Part shown: positions 38,601-50,139 of the stretch, piece after piece
Layout: each line of letters begins with the position of its first letter
How positions within the stretch are numbered: position 1 is the first letter of the stretch
DNA from: Congeria kusceri
Lineage: Eukaryota > Mollusca > Bivalvia > Myida > Dreissenidae
Direction: 5' to 3'
DNA length: 64,000 bases
Assembly: GCA_027627225.1 (NCBI GenBank)
Contig: CM051034.1
Span: forward strand, 16,414,980 to 16,478,979
Notes under the pieces: model-generated
What the model saw: only the letters and a program-made list of their open reading frames with translations
What the model was told of the DNA's origin: nothing
Database searches by the model: none
Program-made: the position numbers and the translations under genes

Positions 38601-39142
38601 TTCTGATACCTTTAACTACTTTATACCTTATTTTTCAGCATCAACATTTCTGTAACGATAATTTAAATTTATGAACAAAGACAATTATAAAAATAGTAAA
38701 GAGACTGCCATTAAACAAGTTTTTTGCATGACACAGGCAAAATAATTACTCTTTGAAAAAAAGGATTACTTTCAGTATAATATGGATGCTTATGGTATTG
38801 ACTTCGAGCAGGATCAAGTATTGGTTCAACCAGAGACAGTGGTGGTTCCCGAAGGCATGCCTAATCCTGAAGAAGTGATGCAACAAATTCAACATATTCT
38901 TTATAAAGAATCTGATTGCTTTGGTGCCGACATATATAGGGAAGCTTTGGAGCATATGTATACAGTGAATCTTAATCTGTGACTGCTGTTCATTGAAAGT
39001 AAACTTGCATTAAAACATTTCTTGCTGTATTTTGAAATTATTTGGTGGAAATGTTCACAATCATAAGAGGATATCTATGTGGTGTATTTTAATGCCGCCA
39101 TAGAACAGCATATTAAATTCGATTTGATCGCCCTCCTGTTGG

Positions 39143-40440
39143 TTTTTTGAGCTCACATGAGCACGAAGTGCTCGGTGAGCTGTTGGTATAGGGGACCTCT
39201 GCGGCGTTGTCCGTATGCCGTTAACAATTTGGACCGTTATCGCGATAAAGACTACATTTTTTATTCAATCTTAACCTAATTTGCACAGTTTGTGTATGAC
39301 CATAAAATCTCGGATGGGATTGTTATTGGGTCAGATCACACCAGTAACACCAGAGTTATTGCCCCTTTTTATGCAAAAAAGTGCAAAAAAAAACCTTTTC
39401 CAACGTATAGACTTTATTTTTCATCCAATCTTAACCAAACTTTCACAGTTTGTGTATGACCATCAGATCTCAGCCAAAAATGGGCCAGACCATTTTTTCA
39501 AGCACCAGAGTTATTGCCCTTTGTTTACTAAAAAATATACAAAAATATACATTATTCAAGATAGAGACTTCATTTTCCATCCAATCTTCACCAATCTTGC
39601 ACAGATGGTCTATTATCTATTATCATTAGATTACAGTTGAAGTCGAATATAAGCAAGATCGGACCAGAGTTATTGCCCTTTGTTTGTGAAATAAATAAGC
39701 AAAAATGGACGTTATTCAGGATAGAGACTTCATTTTTCATCTTCACCAATTGTATACAGGTTGTCTATGAACGTATGACTACAGTTGAAGTCGAATAAAA
39801 GCATGATTGGGCCAGAAAAACCAGAGTTACTGCCCCTTGTGTTTAGAAAAAAACATCAACAAGTTATGAATGATTGGCTTGTACACTCTATTTGTGATTC
39901 AATGTTGACCAAACTTGCTCAGTTTGCGCATGACCATAAAAATTGATTGGTAAAATTTGATTTGCTACAGTTGCAAAACTTGCATGCAGTTATTTGTACT
40001 TGCAACATTGATGGTGTAGAGCCTGCATTAACATCATTTATCATCATTGGACAGAAAATTATGAAAGAAAAAGCAAAACTTTACCTTATAGAACAGCCAT
40101 CGCAATTATCGCATTGCAACTAGTTATCCAAACCTGTTTGCGAAAAAGACATGAAAATCTACTGTTTCTGCATTTTTCAGAATTGGCAATGCCTAAGTGA
40201 AAAAGAGTCAGGAAATAATATCAAGAAAATTAATTCGAGAACCATCAGCAAACAAACGCACATCCACTACCCAACTCATACAGTTAGCCCATTGCACTAA
40301 CCGATGTTTTAAATCAAAATTGATCCTATCCCCCTCTGCTTATTGTTCAGATACCTTAATTTTCAAACCTGTCACAACAGTATGGTCTTCATCTGTACCA
40401 GTTCTTAGGTGAGCGCTTTAGGCCATCATGGCCCTCTTGT
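39143..40440 (+). mobile_element. Helentron/pearl-like element A with five ~160-bp cores
   Basis: The 5' end is a strong hairpin, 'agctcacatgagcac' / 'gtgctcggtgagct', followed by 'ttggtataggggacc'. Then come five ~160-bp cores marked by 'cacagtttgtgtatgacca' variants (39,287, 39,446, 39,601, 39,757 and 39,920). The 3' end has 'ggtgagcg' and the hairpin 'ggccatcatggcc' before 'ctcttgttt'. Reverse copies lie at about 44,030-44,872 and 49,386-49,741. Subterminal hairpins, internal tandem cores and T-rich boundary suit a non-autonomous Helentron (HINE). No helicase gene is present. Confidence 0.75.
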
Positions 40441-41104
40441 TTTATTTTAGCTGACCTTGAATTCTATCCAAGTTATTTGCTTGAAACTTAAAATACTTCT
40501 GTACTATCAGTTACTCCACCGGGGAAAGCAACATCAATAACTCTTGTTTTTGACAAAATTATGCTTTTTTTGTAGAGTCCGCATGCTGTAAGCTCGACTT
40601 ACTTTGTCTGAACTCCTGATAATGCAAAAATGCGCCTTACAAAAACGGGCATATTGTTTGTAGTGGTATGTGGGCCCTTCTGCTTTTATTTACTTTGTAC
40701 GGTGACAAGCCACAAGTAAGGGACTGCGGTCATTTCCTGTGAAAACACTCTGTAATTCACCTTTTAAAAAAAGGCACCGACAGTAAGTTAAATGAACTGT
40801 GGTTCTTACAGAGTTATTGCATATTTTCTTGCACAGACAAACAGACATTCATGGAGTGTTTAGTAAATTTATAACCATTTATTTAAGCAGGACTGAATTG
40901 AAAGCCTTAGGCTTATATATAATGAGATACTCCGTTTCTGGAACCTATCCATTACACCATCGTGACACTTTATTTACTTTAGGGTGGACACACAAAACTC
41001 CAAACATAAAGGGAACCTCCTTCGTTTAACTGTCTAGAAGGCCAAACGTAATGTTCAAGCTGTTTAGAGTTCATTGGGTCAAATAGAGACTAAATTGGAG
41101 TTTT
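40441..41104. other. No recognised gene between the convergent genes
   Basis: AT-rich spacer. The 76-codon frame at 40,799-41,029 has no recognisable domain. Confidence 0.4.
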
Positions 41105-41446
41105 CTTAGGCGTAAAAAAAATGTTAGTTTCAGGTTACCCGACCTTCCCTAAAAAAAAGGTCTTACCATTTTGTTGAGGTTGTAATATATATGTTTGACG
41201 TTATTAATTTTTTTAAAAATAAATAAATGTTTTTTTGGTTAAAATTAGTGTTCGTTTCTATAGTATCCACTTTAATACAATGGTTAATGCTATAACTGAT
41301 ATGTTTTGAATATTATTTCAGGTTTTGAATCTTCAAGTTGACAATTTCCTTAATAATAAAAAAAAATATTAAAAAAATCCCAACCTACCTACCCTAATTT
41401 TTGGGCCATGTATTTCTGAAACAAACATCATTTTGTTACGCCTTAG
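41105..41446. mobile_element. MITE, ~342 bp, nested in the giant transposon
   Basis: The left end 'cttaggcgtaaaaaaaatg' and the inverted right end 'ctaaggcgtaacaaaatg' form TIRs that continue into 'gtttcag'. Near the ends 'acccgaccttccct' and, inverted, 'agggtaggtaggtt' correspond. No ORF. No unambiguous TSD; a TA-type site is possible. Confidence 0.6.
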
Positions 41447-42840
41447 CCAAAGTAGGTAAATGATTCAACCAGTGGCAGAGAATTGAATCAAAGCAAATTA
41501 TATTTGGCCTCTTAACAGATAGCACGATGCATGGATTCTAAACAAAACAAATCAATTGGATACAGTTTGTTCGACTGCTTCAATACAATACACATTTTTG
41601 TTAATGTTTATAATAACATAGGGAATATAAATACACATGAAATACAGAACAAGTTAGTGCTTTATCTGCAACACAATCAATATTCAACTTTAAAAATATT
41701 ACATACATGTAAAAAAAATACCATTTAATTATTGTGCTTGCGAGTAGAATGTGACTCACGGGAACGAAATAAAAATGTAACTATGAATAAAAAATTGGGT
41801 CAAAGAAGTTATTTGTAAAATAAGTCTACTGTTTGGAGAAGGTTTTTGATTCCAAAGTGAACTTTTCTTGAGATTGTAATAATTACTTTGAAGTATTGGG
41901 ACACTTAACATGAAGGCCCCCATTCACAAAGCAAAAAAGTACCCTTTTTTCACAAATTTTAATAAAAAATTCACCATTGCTAAATTTGATTTTTTGTATG
42001 CTTTAGTTTTATTTCATGCAAAGGTTTTCTTCTAGACCGATTATGATGTTTGTATTAAAAGGCAGATAATATATTCAAGTTCAATCAAATTGTACAGTAT
42101 AAACTTGAATGAATCAAGTCATACAAAAATAGCTTGACATGTTGTTTTAGCAAAATATCGTGCAATGGCGTTAATTTTCACAATTCAAAATGACTGAAAA
42201 AATCAATGATTTATTTGTTTTCGTAATAATATACCAATAACAGTAACTGTAATTTTTATTTTTGGTTTCTGAAACAAATTAAAAACATTCTGTATACCCA
42301 TATACGGCCAAACTTTGTCAACATTGTTTACCATGTTTTTTAACAAATCAAAATTATTTGAAACAAAGCCTGTGGGATAGTGTAAACAGTACATTAGATA
42401 CAAAATGGCTTTGAACATTTTAAGCTTACAACATAGTTTTACATTCTTTATATGAGGCATCTACAAATGAAGTTTCATCTATTGCTTCTCGAGTTATTGA
42501 GCGGAAACCCCAGTTAAAAGCCGCCCACCCGACCAACGACATACCCCAATCTAGTAACACAAAGTTTTATTAGAAAACACTTGGTTCACAATCTATATTC
42601 AATTTATAACTATAACATAAAGAAAACAGTTTGTGAAGAGATTATATGTTTTTACAGAGGTAGGCAACTCTGCAAGAACAAAAATCTTACAATGTTTTAG
42701 GATTAAATTCTTTGGCAACATTCAAATGTTATGTATTAGAGCAAATATCTTAGACAACACTAAAATGTATTTGCTAAGTTATTTGAAAGGCACTTGATGC
42801 CAGAAGAAAGTATGCTCAAGAAAATATTTTGACCTTTGAT
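41447..42840. other. AT-rich spacer, no recognised feature
   Basis: The minus-strand ORF at 42,203-42,460 and the plus ORF at 41,531-41,728 resemble nothing known. No RNA genes or strong repeats were seen. Confidence 0.4.
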
Positions 42841-43330
42841 CCTGAATTGTGACCTTTAACTTTCACAGAGGAGCATGGGTATTGTACGGGGACACATGCT
42901 GTGGTCATGCTGAATAATAATATGTAAGTTATATATGGGCCCAAAAAGAAAATCTTTTACTTTGAATTGATACGTTGAGCATTGATATTGCACAAGACAC
43001 TTGGACTGGTCATGGTAAATAATAATCTTATACATTGAAATCCCTCCATGCATTTGAAAAATATGAAGCATACTTGTAAATGAAAATCCTTGACCTAGAA
43101 CTGTGACTTGACTGACAAGCATGCGTATTGCACCTGACACATCAAGTTATATCTAAATCCTTCCAGGCATTCACAACTTAAAGAGCGGAAACAAAGTCTG
43201 GATGGATGGAAGAAGCAACTACACCAAACACACCCACGGATGATGCTACTACTATATGAATTCCAGTGGTGGCATACACAGAATTTGGTTAAGGGTAACA
43301 ATAGGAGTATATCTATGAAACTCCTTCCAC
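42830..43330. repeat. Degraded 'tgacctttgac' core repeats
   Basis: Two or three diverged units share 'gtgacctttaac'/'gtgacttgac', 'agcatg(g)gtattg' and 'cacatgctgtggtcatg'-like blocks (about 42,850, 42,970 and 43,090). They are bivalve dispersed repeats and lie just past the 3' end of the HECT gene. Confidence 0.55.
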
Positions 43331-43398
43331 AGTAATGTATACCTGTCCTTAACACCACAGTTATGGTGGCTATAATAAATCAAGTCCATCATGAACAG

Positions 43399-43658
43399 TT
43401 ATTCTCGCCCAAAACCATAGGACCCAACAATGATATTTTTCATCAGTTCTTCGAAAGAAGGATAACTATTGATCTCTGATAACTTGCTAAAATTAATGGA
43501 TGGAGCACAAGTGTTAATAGTGGTCAGCTGATCATTTTTGTGGTCAAATGTGATTATTCCCTCTGTTATGTTGCTTGGAAAAGCTGGACATCCAATAAGT
43601 GCTTGCATCAGGTTTCCCATGTTAAGCATCACATCAGCTGATGTACCAGTGTCCACAT
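43399..43658 (-). pseudogene. HECT C-lobe exon with catalytic cysteine
   Basis: The last exon holds 'FPSNITEGIITFDH', then INTCAPSI with the HECT active-site Cys, and ends in GSYGFGRE and a stop, close to the usual HECT C-terminus. The frame is open throughout. Exon 8 ends in phase 1, so this exon should begin two bases before GTG-GAC. The dinucleotide there (43,660-43,659) reads TG rather than AG, so the splice acceptor is mutated. Confidence 0.85.
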
Positions 43659-44029
43659 CAATGAGACAGTAATAAAATATAAATATATATATCTATAACT
43701 AATGGTAAAACAGAATTGTGGACTGTCATATATTTTTGCACTGTAAATATTTAAAAAAAACATTATATTACCGTTATCAAATAAGCTAAGGCAAGTTTTG
43801 CTAATGTGTTTTTCCCAATATTCTTTTCTGACCTATTTTCATTAAGTCATTTACAATTCTGGAAAATGCAGAAACTATAGATTTTGATGTCTTTTTGCAC
43901 ATAGTTTTGGAGAATGAGTTTAACATGATTATTGTGATGGCTGTACTGTTAGGTCAAGTTATTCCTTTCTTGATATTTATGTTTTATTTTTCTGTTCAAT
44001 GATTGCATGTACAGTCTGGTGTTTCGGGC

Positions 44030-44872
44030 CTGGTTCTGTTTATATTTGACTTCCGATGAATTTTTATGGTCACAAACAAACTGTGCAAGATAAGTGAAGA
44101 ATGGATGAAAATGAAGTCACTTTCCTGAATAAAAATGTCCATTTTTGTATTTTGTCCCAACAAATGGCAATAACTCTGGTATTTCTCGCCTGCTATTGCT
44201 TAAATTTGACTTGATGTATAATCTTATTGTCATAGACTAACTGTGAAAGAATGGTGAATATTGAAGGAAAAATGAAGTCTCCATCCTGAATAATGTCCAT
44301 TTTTGCATTTGTTTTTATAAATAAAGGGCAATAACTCCGGTATTTCTGGTCCAATCTTATTCATATTTGCCTTCACCTGTAATCATATGTTCATAGACAA
44401 ACTGTGCAAAACTGATGAAGACTGGATAAAAAACTAAGTTCTAGCCTGAATAATAACCATTTTTGTAATTTTATTCACAAACAAAGGACAATAACTCCAG
44501 TATGTGTAACACAATTTTGCCAATTTTTGGCTTCTTCTGAGATATGATGGTTTTACACAAACTTTGGAAGTTTGGTGAAGGTTCGATGGAAAATGAAGTC
44601 TATACGTTGCAAAAAGGCATATTTGCAATTTGTTGCATGAAAAAGGAGCAATAACTCAAGTTTTACTGGTGTGATCTGGCCTAATAACAAGCCCAACCGA
44701 GATGTTATGGTCATACACAAACTGTGCAAGTTTGGTTAAGATTGAATAAAAAATCTAGTCTTAGTCGCGTTATCGCGATAACGGTCCAAATTGTTGACAG
44801 CAGACGGACGCCGCCGGAGAGCTCCCCTATACCAATAGCTCACTGAGCACTAAGTGCTCAGGTGAGATAAAA
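44030..44872 (-). mobile_element. Helentron/pearl-like element B, inverted relative to A
   Basis: Read on the minus strand it starts with the hairpin 'ctcacctgagcacttagtgc' region, then 'ttggtataggggagc', 'caacaatttggaccgttatc' and about five ~160-bp cores ('gcacagtttgtgtatgacca' and variants at about 44,720, 44,558, 44,399, 44,238 and 44,080). It lacks the 3' hairpin end, so it is truncated. It lies in the last intron of the HECT gene. Confidence 0.75.
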
Positions 44873-45049
44873 AAAAAAGTTACTTTCAGAACTGCATGTA
44901 CACTTACAGTTTTATAAGAAGTGCACATTAGCTCTATACATTATCCTTTATTTACATCTAATACAAGGGTCTATCAGAATTAGGTCTGTTGGCAACATTT
45001 TGAGCCCATGGTCAAGAATGCTACAAATAACCAATACAGAATATCTGGT

Positions 45050-45485
45050 GCGGACAAGCAGTATCATAATTAACATTTGACCAGTAAGTGTGATCTTGAC
45101 CTTTGGAGCTATGGACACAGGTCTTGCGCCAAACTCATCATCTCCATATGACAAACATGTGGCTTTTTTTTAAGTTCCTTGATGATTGATGAAGTAACAG
45201 TCTGGACAATTTTGTCTGTATTTGACCTTTGACCTGTAACGGTGATCTCTGAGGTAGGGACACAAGTCTTACGTGTGACACGCCATCTCCACAACGTAAA
45301 CATGTGTGGCAATTTATTTTAAAACAAAACCTGATGAATGATGAAGTTACAGTCTGGACAAGCTAGAGACAATGGTCTTGCATGTGAGTTGCACATGGTG
45401 AACATTAGTGGCAGGTTTTATCCCGATCAATGATGAAGTTACAGTTCAGGCAGATGGACGGACGCACGCTCCCAAACGGAACAGC
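45050..45485. repeat. Pearl-type array, ~2.5 units of ~170 bp with GGAC tail
   Basis: 'tgatgaagttacagtctgga' occurs at about 45,340 with variants at 45,187 and 45,430. The flanking 'atttgacctttgacctgtaa', 'gggacacaagtctt' and 'catctcca...aacatgtg' blocks repeat. It ends at 'ggcagatggacggacgcacg'. The minus-strand ORFs at 44,948-45,312 are repeat translations. Confidence 0.7.
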
Positions 45486-45705
45486 CATTGTGACAACGAA
45501 GTCCAGCTGACCATAAGCAGGCTTGACAATAACGCATGTTGTTTTTCTCAAGAATTTTAACTACAGCTTACTTAATGCTTAAGTAACAAACATATTGTAA
45601 CATTTCACGGTTTTGTGCTATTGGTGTAATAATACCATATTTGCATATTACACAAACAATATTGTTTCATATGTATCACTCAGTCACTGTTAAAAGTGAA
45701 CTTAC

Positions 45706-45887
45706 GTTCAATTTTCTTCAGGAACTGGTGGAAGTTGAAAATAACAACTTCTTCCTCCCCTTTTTCTGCGTGATCCTGAGAAAAAACAGGCTCGAAGAAC
45801 TCTTTGACCATAAGGATTTCAACAGGAATGTGCATCCCTGTTCAGGGTATTTCTGGAACATCCCTAGCAAGTTATGAAGTTTTAGAC
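45706..45887 (-). pseudogene. HECT domain middle exon, frameshifted
   Basis: The exon starts after 'attaaag' and reads 'GLKLHNLLGMFQKYP', then shifts frame near 45,810 and continues 'VKEFFEPVFSQDH' and 'IFNFHQFLKKIE' to donor GTAAGT. This is the HECT hinge and C-lobe entry. The plus-strand ORF at 45,641-45,877 is its antisense shadow. Confidence 0.75.
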
Positions 45888-46447
45888 CTTTAATGGATTT
45901 CATGCAATGTTTAATGTTAATGCAAAGTTATATTAAAATAATGTATCCATAACTATCTTGCCATGTGCATAACAAATGTATCAAGTTAAGAAATTATCTT
46001 TATCTATTTATCATGTTCAGACAAAAAAAGACATGTTTATACAGATAATATTTATTTCTTTTTAAACCTGAACTCAGTCATTGTTTGTAAATATATTTTA
46101 TAGTTTAAAAAATACATTTAAATATCAATGGTTTTCTACATTTTTTATGCACATCACAAGTAGGCATGTAAGATAATGTCAAACTAAATCTGCTTGTTTT
46201 GCAATTTTGTTTTAGCCATAACTTTTTTACTGTTTATGTAATTACTCCAAATTTTTAATACAGTAACATTATAACTTTGTTTCAAACCAAGCTGAAGCAA
46301 ACTCAATAAAATTGTATTTCTATTTCAATTAAATATAAACAGCACAGTACTGTTGGAGACAATCCTATAATTATATGAAGAAATATCACATTACAGGAAG
46401 AAATATCACACATATGCAAACATTAGACATAACATAGTTAAACAAAC

Positions 46448-46610
46448 CTTCCATGAACTGTAGTAAACTTGGAATAAATCGGTTGAACAAGTAATAATTT
46501 TTAATGGCGGAAACAGCATCCTTTCTGTTTTCTGTGGTGACAAGTTTCCTGAAACCACAGGCTTCGAGGAGATCGCCATATATCTCAACCAAATCGCAAT
46601 CAGCACAATC
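46448..46610 (-). pseudogene. HECT domain exon (N-lobe to hinge)
   Basis: Reads 'LVEIYGDLLEACGF', then 'SLLQFMEG' to donor GTTTGT. Joining to the next exon restores MEG-LKLHN across a phase-1 intron. No clear AG was found for the upstream border, so the 5' limit is approximate. Confidence 0.7.
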
Positions 46611-47227
46611 AGAAGTATGTGAATTTAAACGTCAAATTAATCATAAAACTGCTGACTGGTTAATATTAATGTGACAATAGGACAAATATGGCATTTTATC
46701 GATCACCTGGTTTAATGTGAAAAGCCATGTTACAAGAGCTGTTAGAAGTGCTTTCGATTATTCAACGTATTTCAGTTTTTACATATAATGTGCATTGCGT
46801 CGCCAACATTATATGAACATAAAATTTGAATCCCCTCAATAATTTGAGTAATGTGCACAAGCTTAAAATATTATGTCAAAATCAAAGTAACATTTGTTTG
46901 GCGCCTATTTTATCACCACTTGTCATTGAGATAGGTCAATATTAATCTTTGGGGTTAATTATTATGTATTTTAACTAATAAGCATTCCTAAATTTTACAA
47001 CAGCAATTGAAAACCGTTAATAAAACTAGATGTGTCCCAGACACAGATGCCGACCACGACAAGTTTTTGGACACAGACATTGACTTTTTTGTACCTTCAG
47101 ACTGAGAGACAAGGGACAATGCTCAATGCCTACCACTTTGTGGGGGGCACAGCTGTGTCATCTGGCCAAGAATTACAAGCAAAGTAACTGAAGTTGAATG
47201 CTTTTACATGACAGGTAATTATCTCTT

Positions 47228-47650
47228 CTATTGCTGAAACAGCATCCTCTCTTCTAATCTTATCAACGGGTATATTGGACAGTTCTCCATTTTTCTCGCT
47301 GACAATAACTCTACAACATGTTCCAAAAGGTTTCTAGGACCAGGATGGCCACTCAAAATACCCATAACTACCATTTGTCCCAATAAAAAGTAGTGCCTTT
47401 TGTCGAGAAGCTGGGCATCAAAACTAAAAACTCTGTGTTCGAAGACGGGTGATTTCTCATACAGAATAGTAAGGAAATATCTAGTCAGTCCTCCAACATC
47501 TAGACCTTCTTCACCTATGAAGGTGACACGGAGCTTCCTGTTCCATTCCTCATCTGGTGCCTGCTCTGTCTCCTCTATGGCTTGCTGCACAAGCATCCTT
47601 CGAACCACAGATATGTCCCAAACTTTCTTCTCATCTAGAATCTTGGATGA
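47228..47650 (-). pseudogene. HECT N-lobe exon
   Basis: The acceptor 'ttttaaaattttcag' opens a frame running SSKILDEKKVWDIS, then LRVTFIGEEGLDVGGLTR, 'SFDAQLLDKRHYFLLGQ' and ILSGHPGPRNLLEHV. These are hallmark N-lobe segments (GEEGxDxGGLTR; GQMVVMxxLSGHPGP). Near 47,265 a frameshift leads to a stop at 47,228. The other frame there continues 'DKIRREDAVSAIEEI'. The plus ORF at 47,400-47,654 is antisense. Confidence 0.85.
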
Positions 47651-48039
47651 CTGAAAATTTTAAAAAGACCTGCAAGAAATAACAGCAAGCACATTTATTA
47701 TTTACTATCTGAAGTATTTTTGCAGAAGACCACCATAGAAAACAAATCTGAAAAATATTTGCAAAATCCAACCAGTAACCAAAAGAATATATTTAGGCAT
47801 TTAAGGAAGAAGGTCCCATCCATCCCTGGGGGTAAAGTTATTCAATTTATTACCTATATTGAAAAGTATTTTGGTATAGGACCACCTAAGAAACATGTTA
47901 TTGTATATTTATTTCAAAATCCAACCAGTTGGTTCTGACAAAAAGTTTTTACTATCACCATTAAAACAAAAAGGCCCCGCCCCATGGCAGATATATTTGC
48001 AACAAAATCAAGGTTATTAAATAAATCTGAATTAACTAG

Positions 48040-48362
48040 AATTGTCACATGAGTGACGGATATACCCCCACAATATAGCCTTGTCACAAAACTGGGAATT
48101 TTAAGTCGAAAAGGGGACATAACTCTGTCGAAATTTAGTGGTTTGTAACCAATATCGAACTTGACCTGTATTCTATGATGTTACACATGTGTACCAAAAA
48201 TTATTTGAATATGTCAAGCCTTTCTAGAGTTATCATCCGGAAACCAAACACCAACAGACCGACAGACCGACAGACAAACGGACGGACAGACCGACAGACC
48301 GACGGACCGACAAGCTCACTCCTATATACCCCCCTAAACTTCGTTAGTGGGGGTATAATAAT
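48040..48362. mobile_element. Pearl-type element with hairpin ends and GACC tail
   Basis: It starts with 'gtcacatgagtgac' (palindrome) and 'atataccccca', carries one core in reverse of the 37.5-kb array, then (GACAGACC/GACGGACC)n at about 48,258-48,311. It ends in 'tataccccccta' ... 'tagtgggggtata'. The complete short form is useful for defining the family ends. Confidence 0.75.
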
Positions 48363-48939
48363 TATTTTAAGTATTTTCGTAGAGGACCACCCAAGGAACA
48401 TTCCTGTGAAATTATCTCAAAATCCAACAAAAGGTTACATAAAATATTGTCAAAGATTTCAACCTAGCCAAACGAGGAAAAAGGCCACTTTTTATACATA
48501 TCAATCAAAATAAACATTGATCGAAAGTTAATTTTTAAAGTAAGCTGTAAACGGCCGACGCCAATAATGGGACAAATGACAACTGACCACAAGTGAGCTA
48601 ACTTAAGGTTGCTGTATGGTGACTAGAATAACCCCAGCCCAAACAATGACACTTCTGCATGGCAATGTGTACTACAAAAGGCCATATTTATGACATTATT
48701 TGTAGGGTAAATAAGACATGTGTCCAAAGGAGTTGCTTAGAGTCTTTTTTAAGTTATGCAAAAGTTGACAACATAAAAATCTGACAAAAGGAAGAACAGA
48801 CGTGACAAACACACATACCGACAAGGGCAAATCTATATGCCCCCAACCTGAACATCCTGCTCTTGAAAGAAAAGTAAGGTCGATGGACAGACAATCTGCT
48901 TTACATGAAACAAACATTTATAACAATGTTAGAACTTAC

Positions 48940-49071
48940 TCAAATGCATCTTTATGTGAAGTTTTCACTGATTGGCATACTTCATCTGACTGGCAACACA
49001 AATCCGCATGGGTTGGCAGCAGCTCCATCGAAACCAACTTTCCACACACGGGGCACACATCAAACTCTTTC
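48940..49071 (-). pseudogene. UBZ4-like zinc-finger exon (second finger)
   Basis: Acceptor 'gttttttcag' and donor 'GA|GTAAGT' bracket 132 bp. It reads KEFDVCPVCGKL ... HADLC, a C-x2-C-x11-H-x3-C pattern as in Rad18-type UBZ4 ubiquitin-binding fingers. The frame is open, entering with one base and leaving with two. Confidence 0.75.
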
Positions 49072-49385
49072 CTGAAAAAACTGACCATTAAAATTTGTAA
49101 TAAGAATCTTAAGCATTTGATTAAATATAACATTTCATGCATTTTCAAATTATTGTACAAAGTCAATACATTACCGTAATACATATTCAAAACCGACGTG
49201 AAAAATGTAAGTTTACTACATAAAAGAAGCAACAAGAGCCGTGTCAGGACAGCGCACTAGACTATTCATTTATCTAAGCAAGTTTCATATTGATTAGGCA
49301 AAAAATGACTTCCAGAGTGTAAAAAGCTTTTTCTTCAATTTGTCCTAGTGACCTAGGTTTGACCCACATGACACAGGTGAGCAAA

Positions 49386-49742
49386 CAAGAGGACCATAAT
49401 GGCTCTATATAGCTTATATGAGTATCCGCAGGCCAATTTCTGCATGTTTTTCCAATAACTCCAGTGTTTCAGGTTGGATCTAGTGCAAGAGCTGGTGCAA
49501 GAGTTTATGGTCATACACAAATTAATTATTTTGCAACAAAGATAAAATCTGTTTGAAAAATAAATGTTCTATCCGCATGGTAATTTCTGCACTTGTCATG
49601 AAAAGGAACATTTATGTTCAAATTATGGTCAAGTGGTTTCTAACAAAAAGATTTACAAAGTTTTATATAGTCTATATAATCATAAAATTCTGCATACAAA
49701 GCACCAATAGCACACCAAGCACTTCATGCTCAGGTGAGCTAA
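49386..49742 (-). mobile_element. Helentron/pearl-like element C, ~357 bp
   Basis: On the minus strand it starts 'tagctcacctgagcatgaag' and ends with 'gagccattatggtcctcttg', so it has both the 5' palindromic end and the 3' hairpin end of element A but essentially one core. It is an internally short, near-complete copy inside a HECT-gene intron. Confidence 0.7.
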
Positions 49743-50139
49743 AAAAAATGTCAATTTTGAAAGGGGGTCACCCAACAACTATTACTGTAAAATGACTTTG
49801 AAGTTTGTATTTTTTAAAACTTTAAACAACAACAATTACATTAACTATAAGTAACTCAACATTTTTACGGATCAATGTCTTGGTCTGCTGAATGGGTACC
49901 CTCCTTCTATAATGTAGCAACAAAACAATTACAGCTAAAAGTATCACTGAAGTTGATTAATACCCTGCAACCAAGACAATAAGGCCACATGCACCCTATA
50001 CACCTTATACATTTCACGGCCCCATTCACAATGAACTGATAAAACCACTGGTGTCTGACGGCTGATTAACAAGTTTTGCAGTTTTCATGCACAGACAGAT
50101 GAAAATATTACATTATAAGCAATTTCACCCAAAGTTCTG

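Larger units (their letters stand above)
33029..38982 (+). pseudogene. HTH-DDE integrase (transposase) gene, five exons, decayed
   Basis: Probable exons are 33,029-33,039, 34,429-35,105, 36,127-36,327, about 36,956-37,210 and 38,776-38,982, with GTAAGT/TTTCAG-type borders. Exon 1 gives Met-Thr-Ser, then donor. Exon 2 holds a helix-turn-helix ('VKQIAEMINVRKRTVERRM', 'YSQISDEEL') and the first catalytic Asp in LWHIDGNHKLIR (35,083-35,085). Exon 3 has 'IHGGIDGYSR', then the second Asp in RSDKGGEN (36,227-36,229) and HNQR. Exon 4 has LWREIW, 'FLPRIQSHLDRF' and 'LRTENNSTPLQLW'; exon 5 is an intact acidic C-terminus with 'AYGIDFEQDQ'. In-frame stops lie at 34,814 and 35,047, with frameshifts near 34,500, 34,697, 34,894 and 37,030-37,070. 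About 13-15 residues are missing before RSDKGGEN, and the catalytic Glu expected after HNQR is absent at the exon 4 border. The family (integrase-core proteins of fish and invertebrates) is recognised by motif. Confidence 0.85.

Noticed and set aside
45641..45877. Plus-strand ORF of 78 codons
   Set aside because: It is antisense to a HECT exon whose minus-strand frames match the family and have proper splice sites.
47400..47654. Plus-strand ORF of 84 codons
   Set aside because: Antisense of the HECT N-lobe exon.
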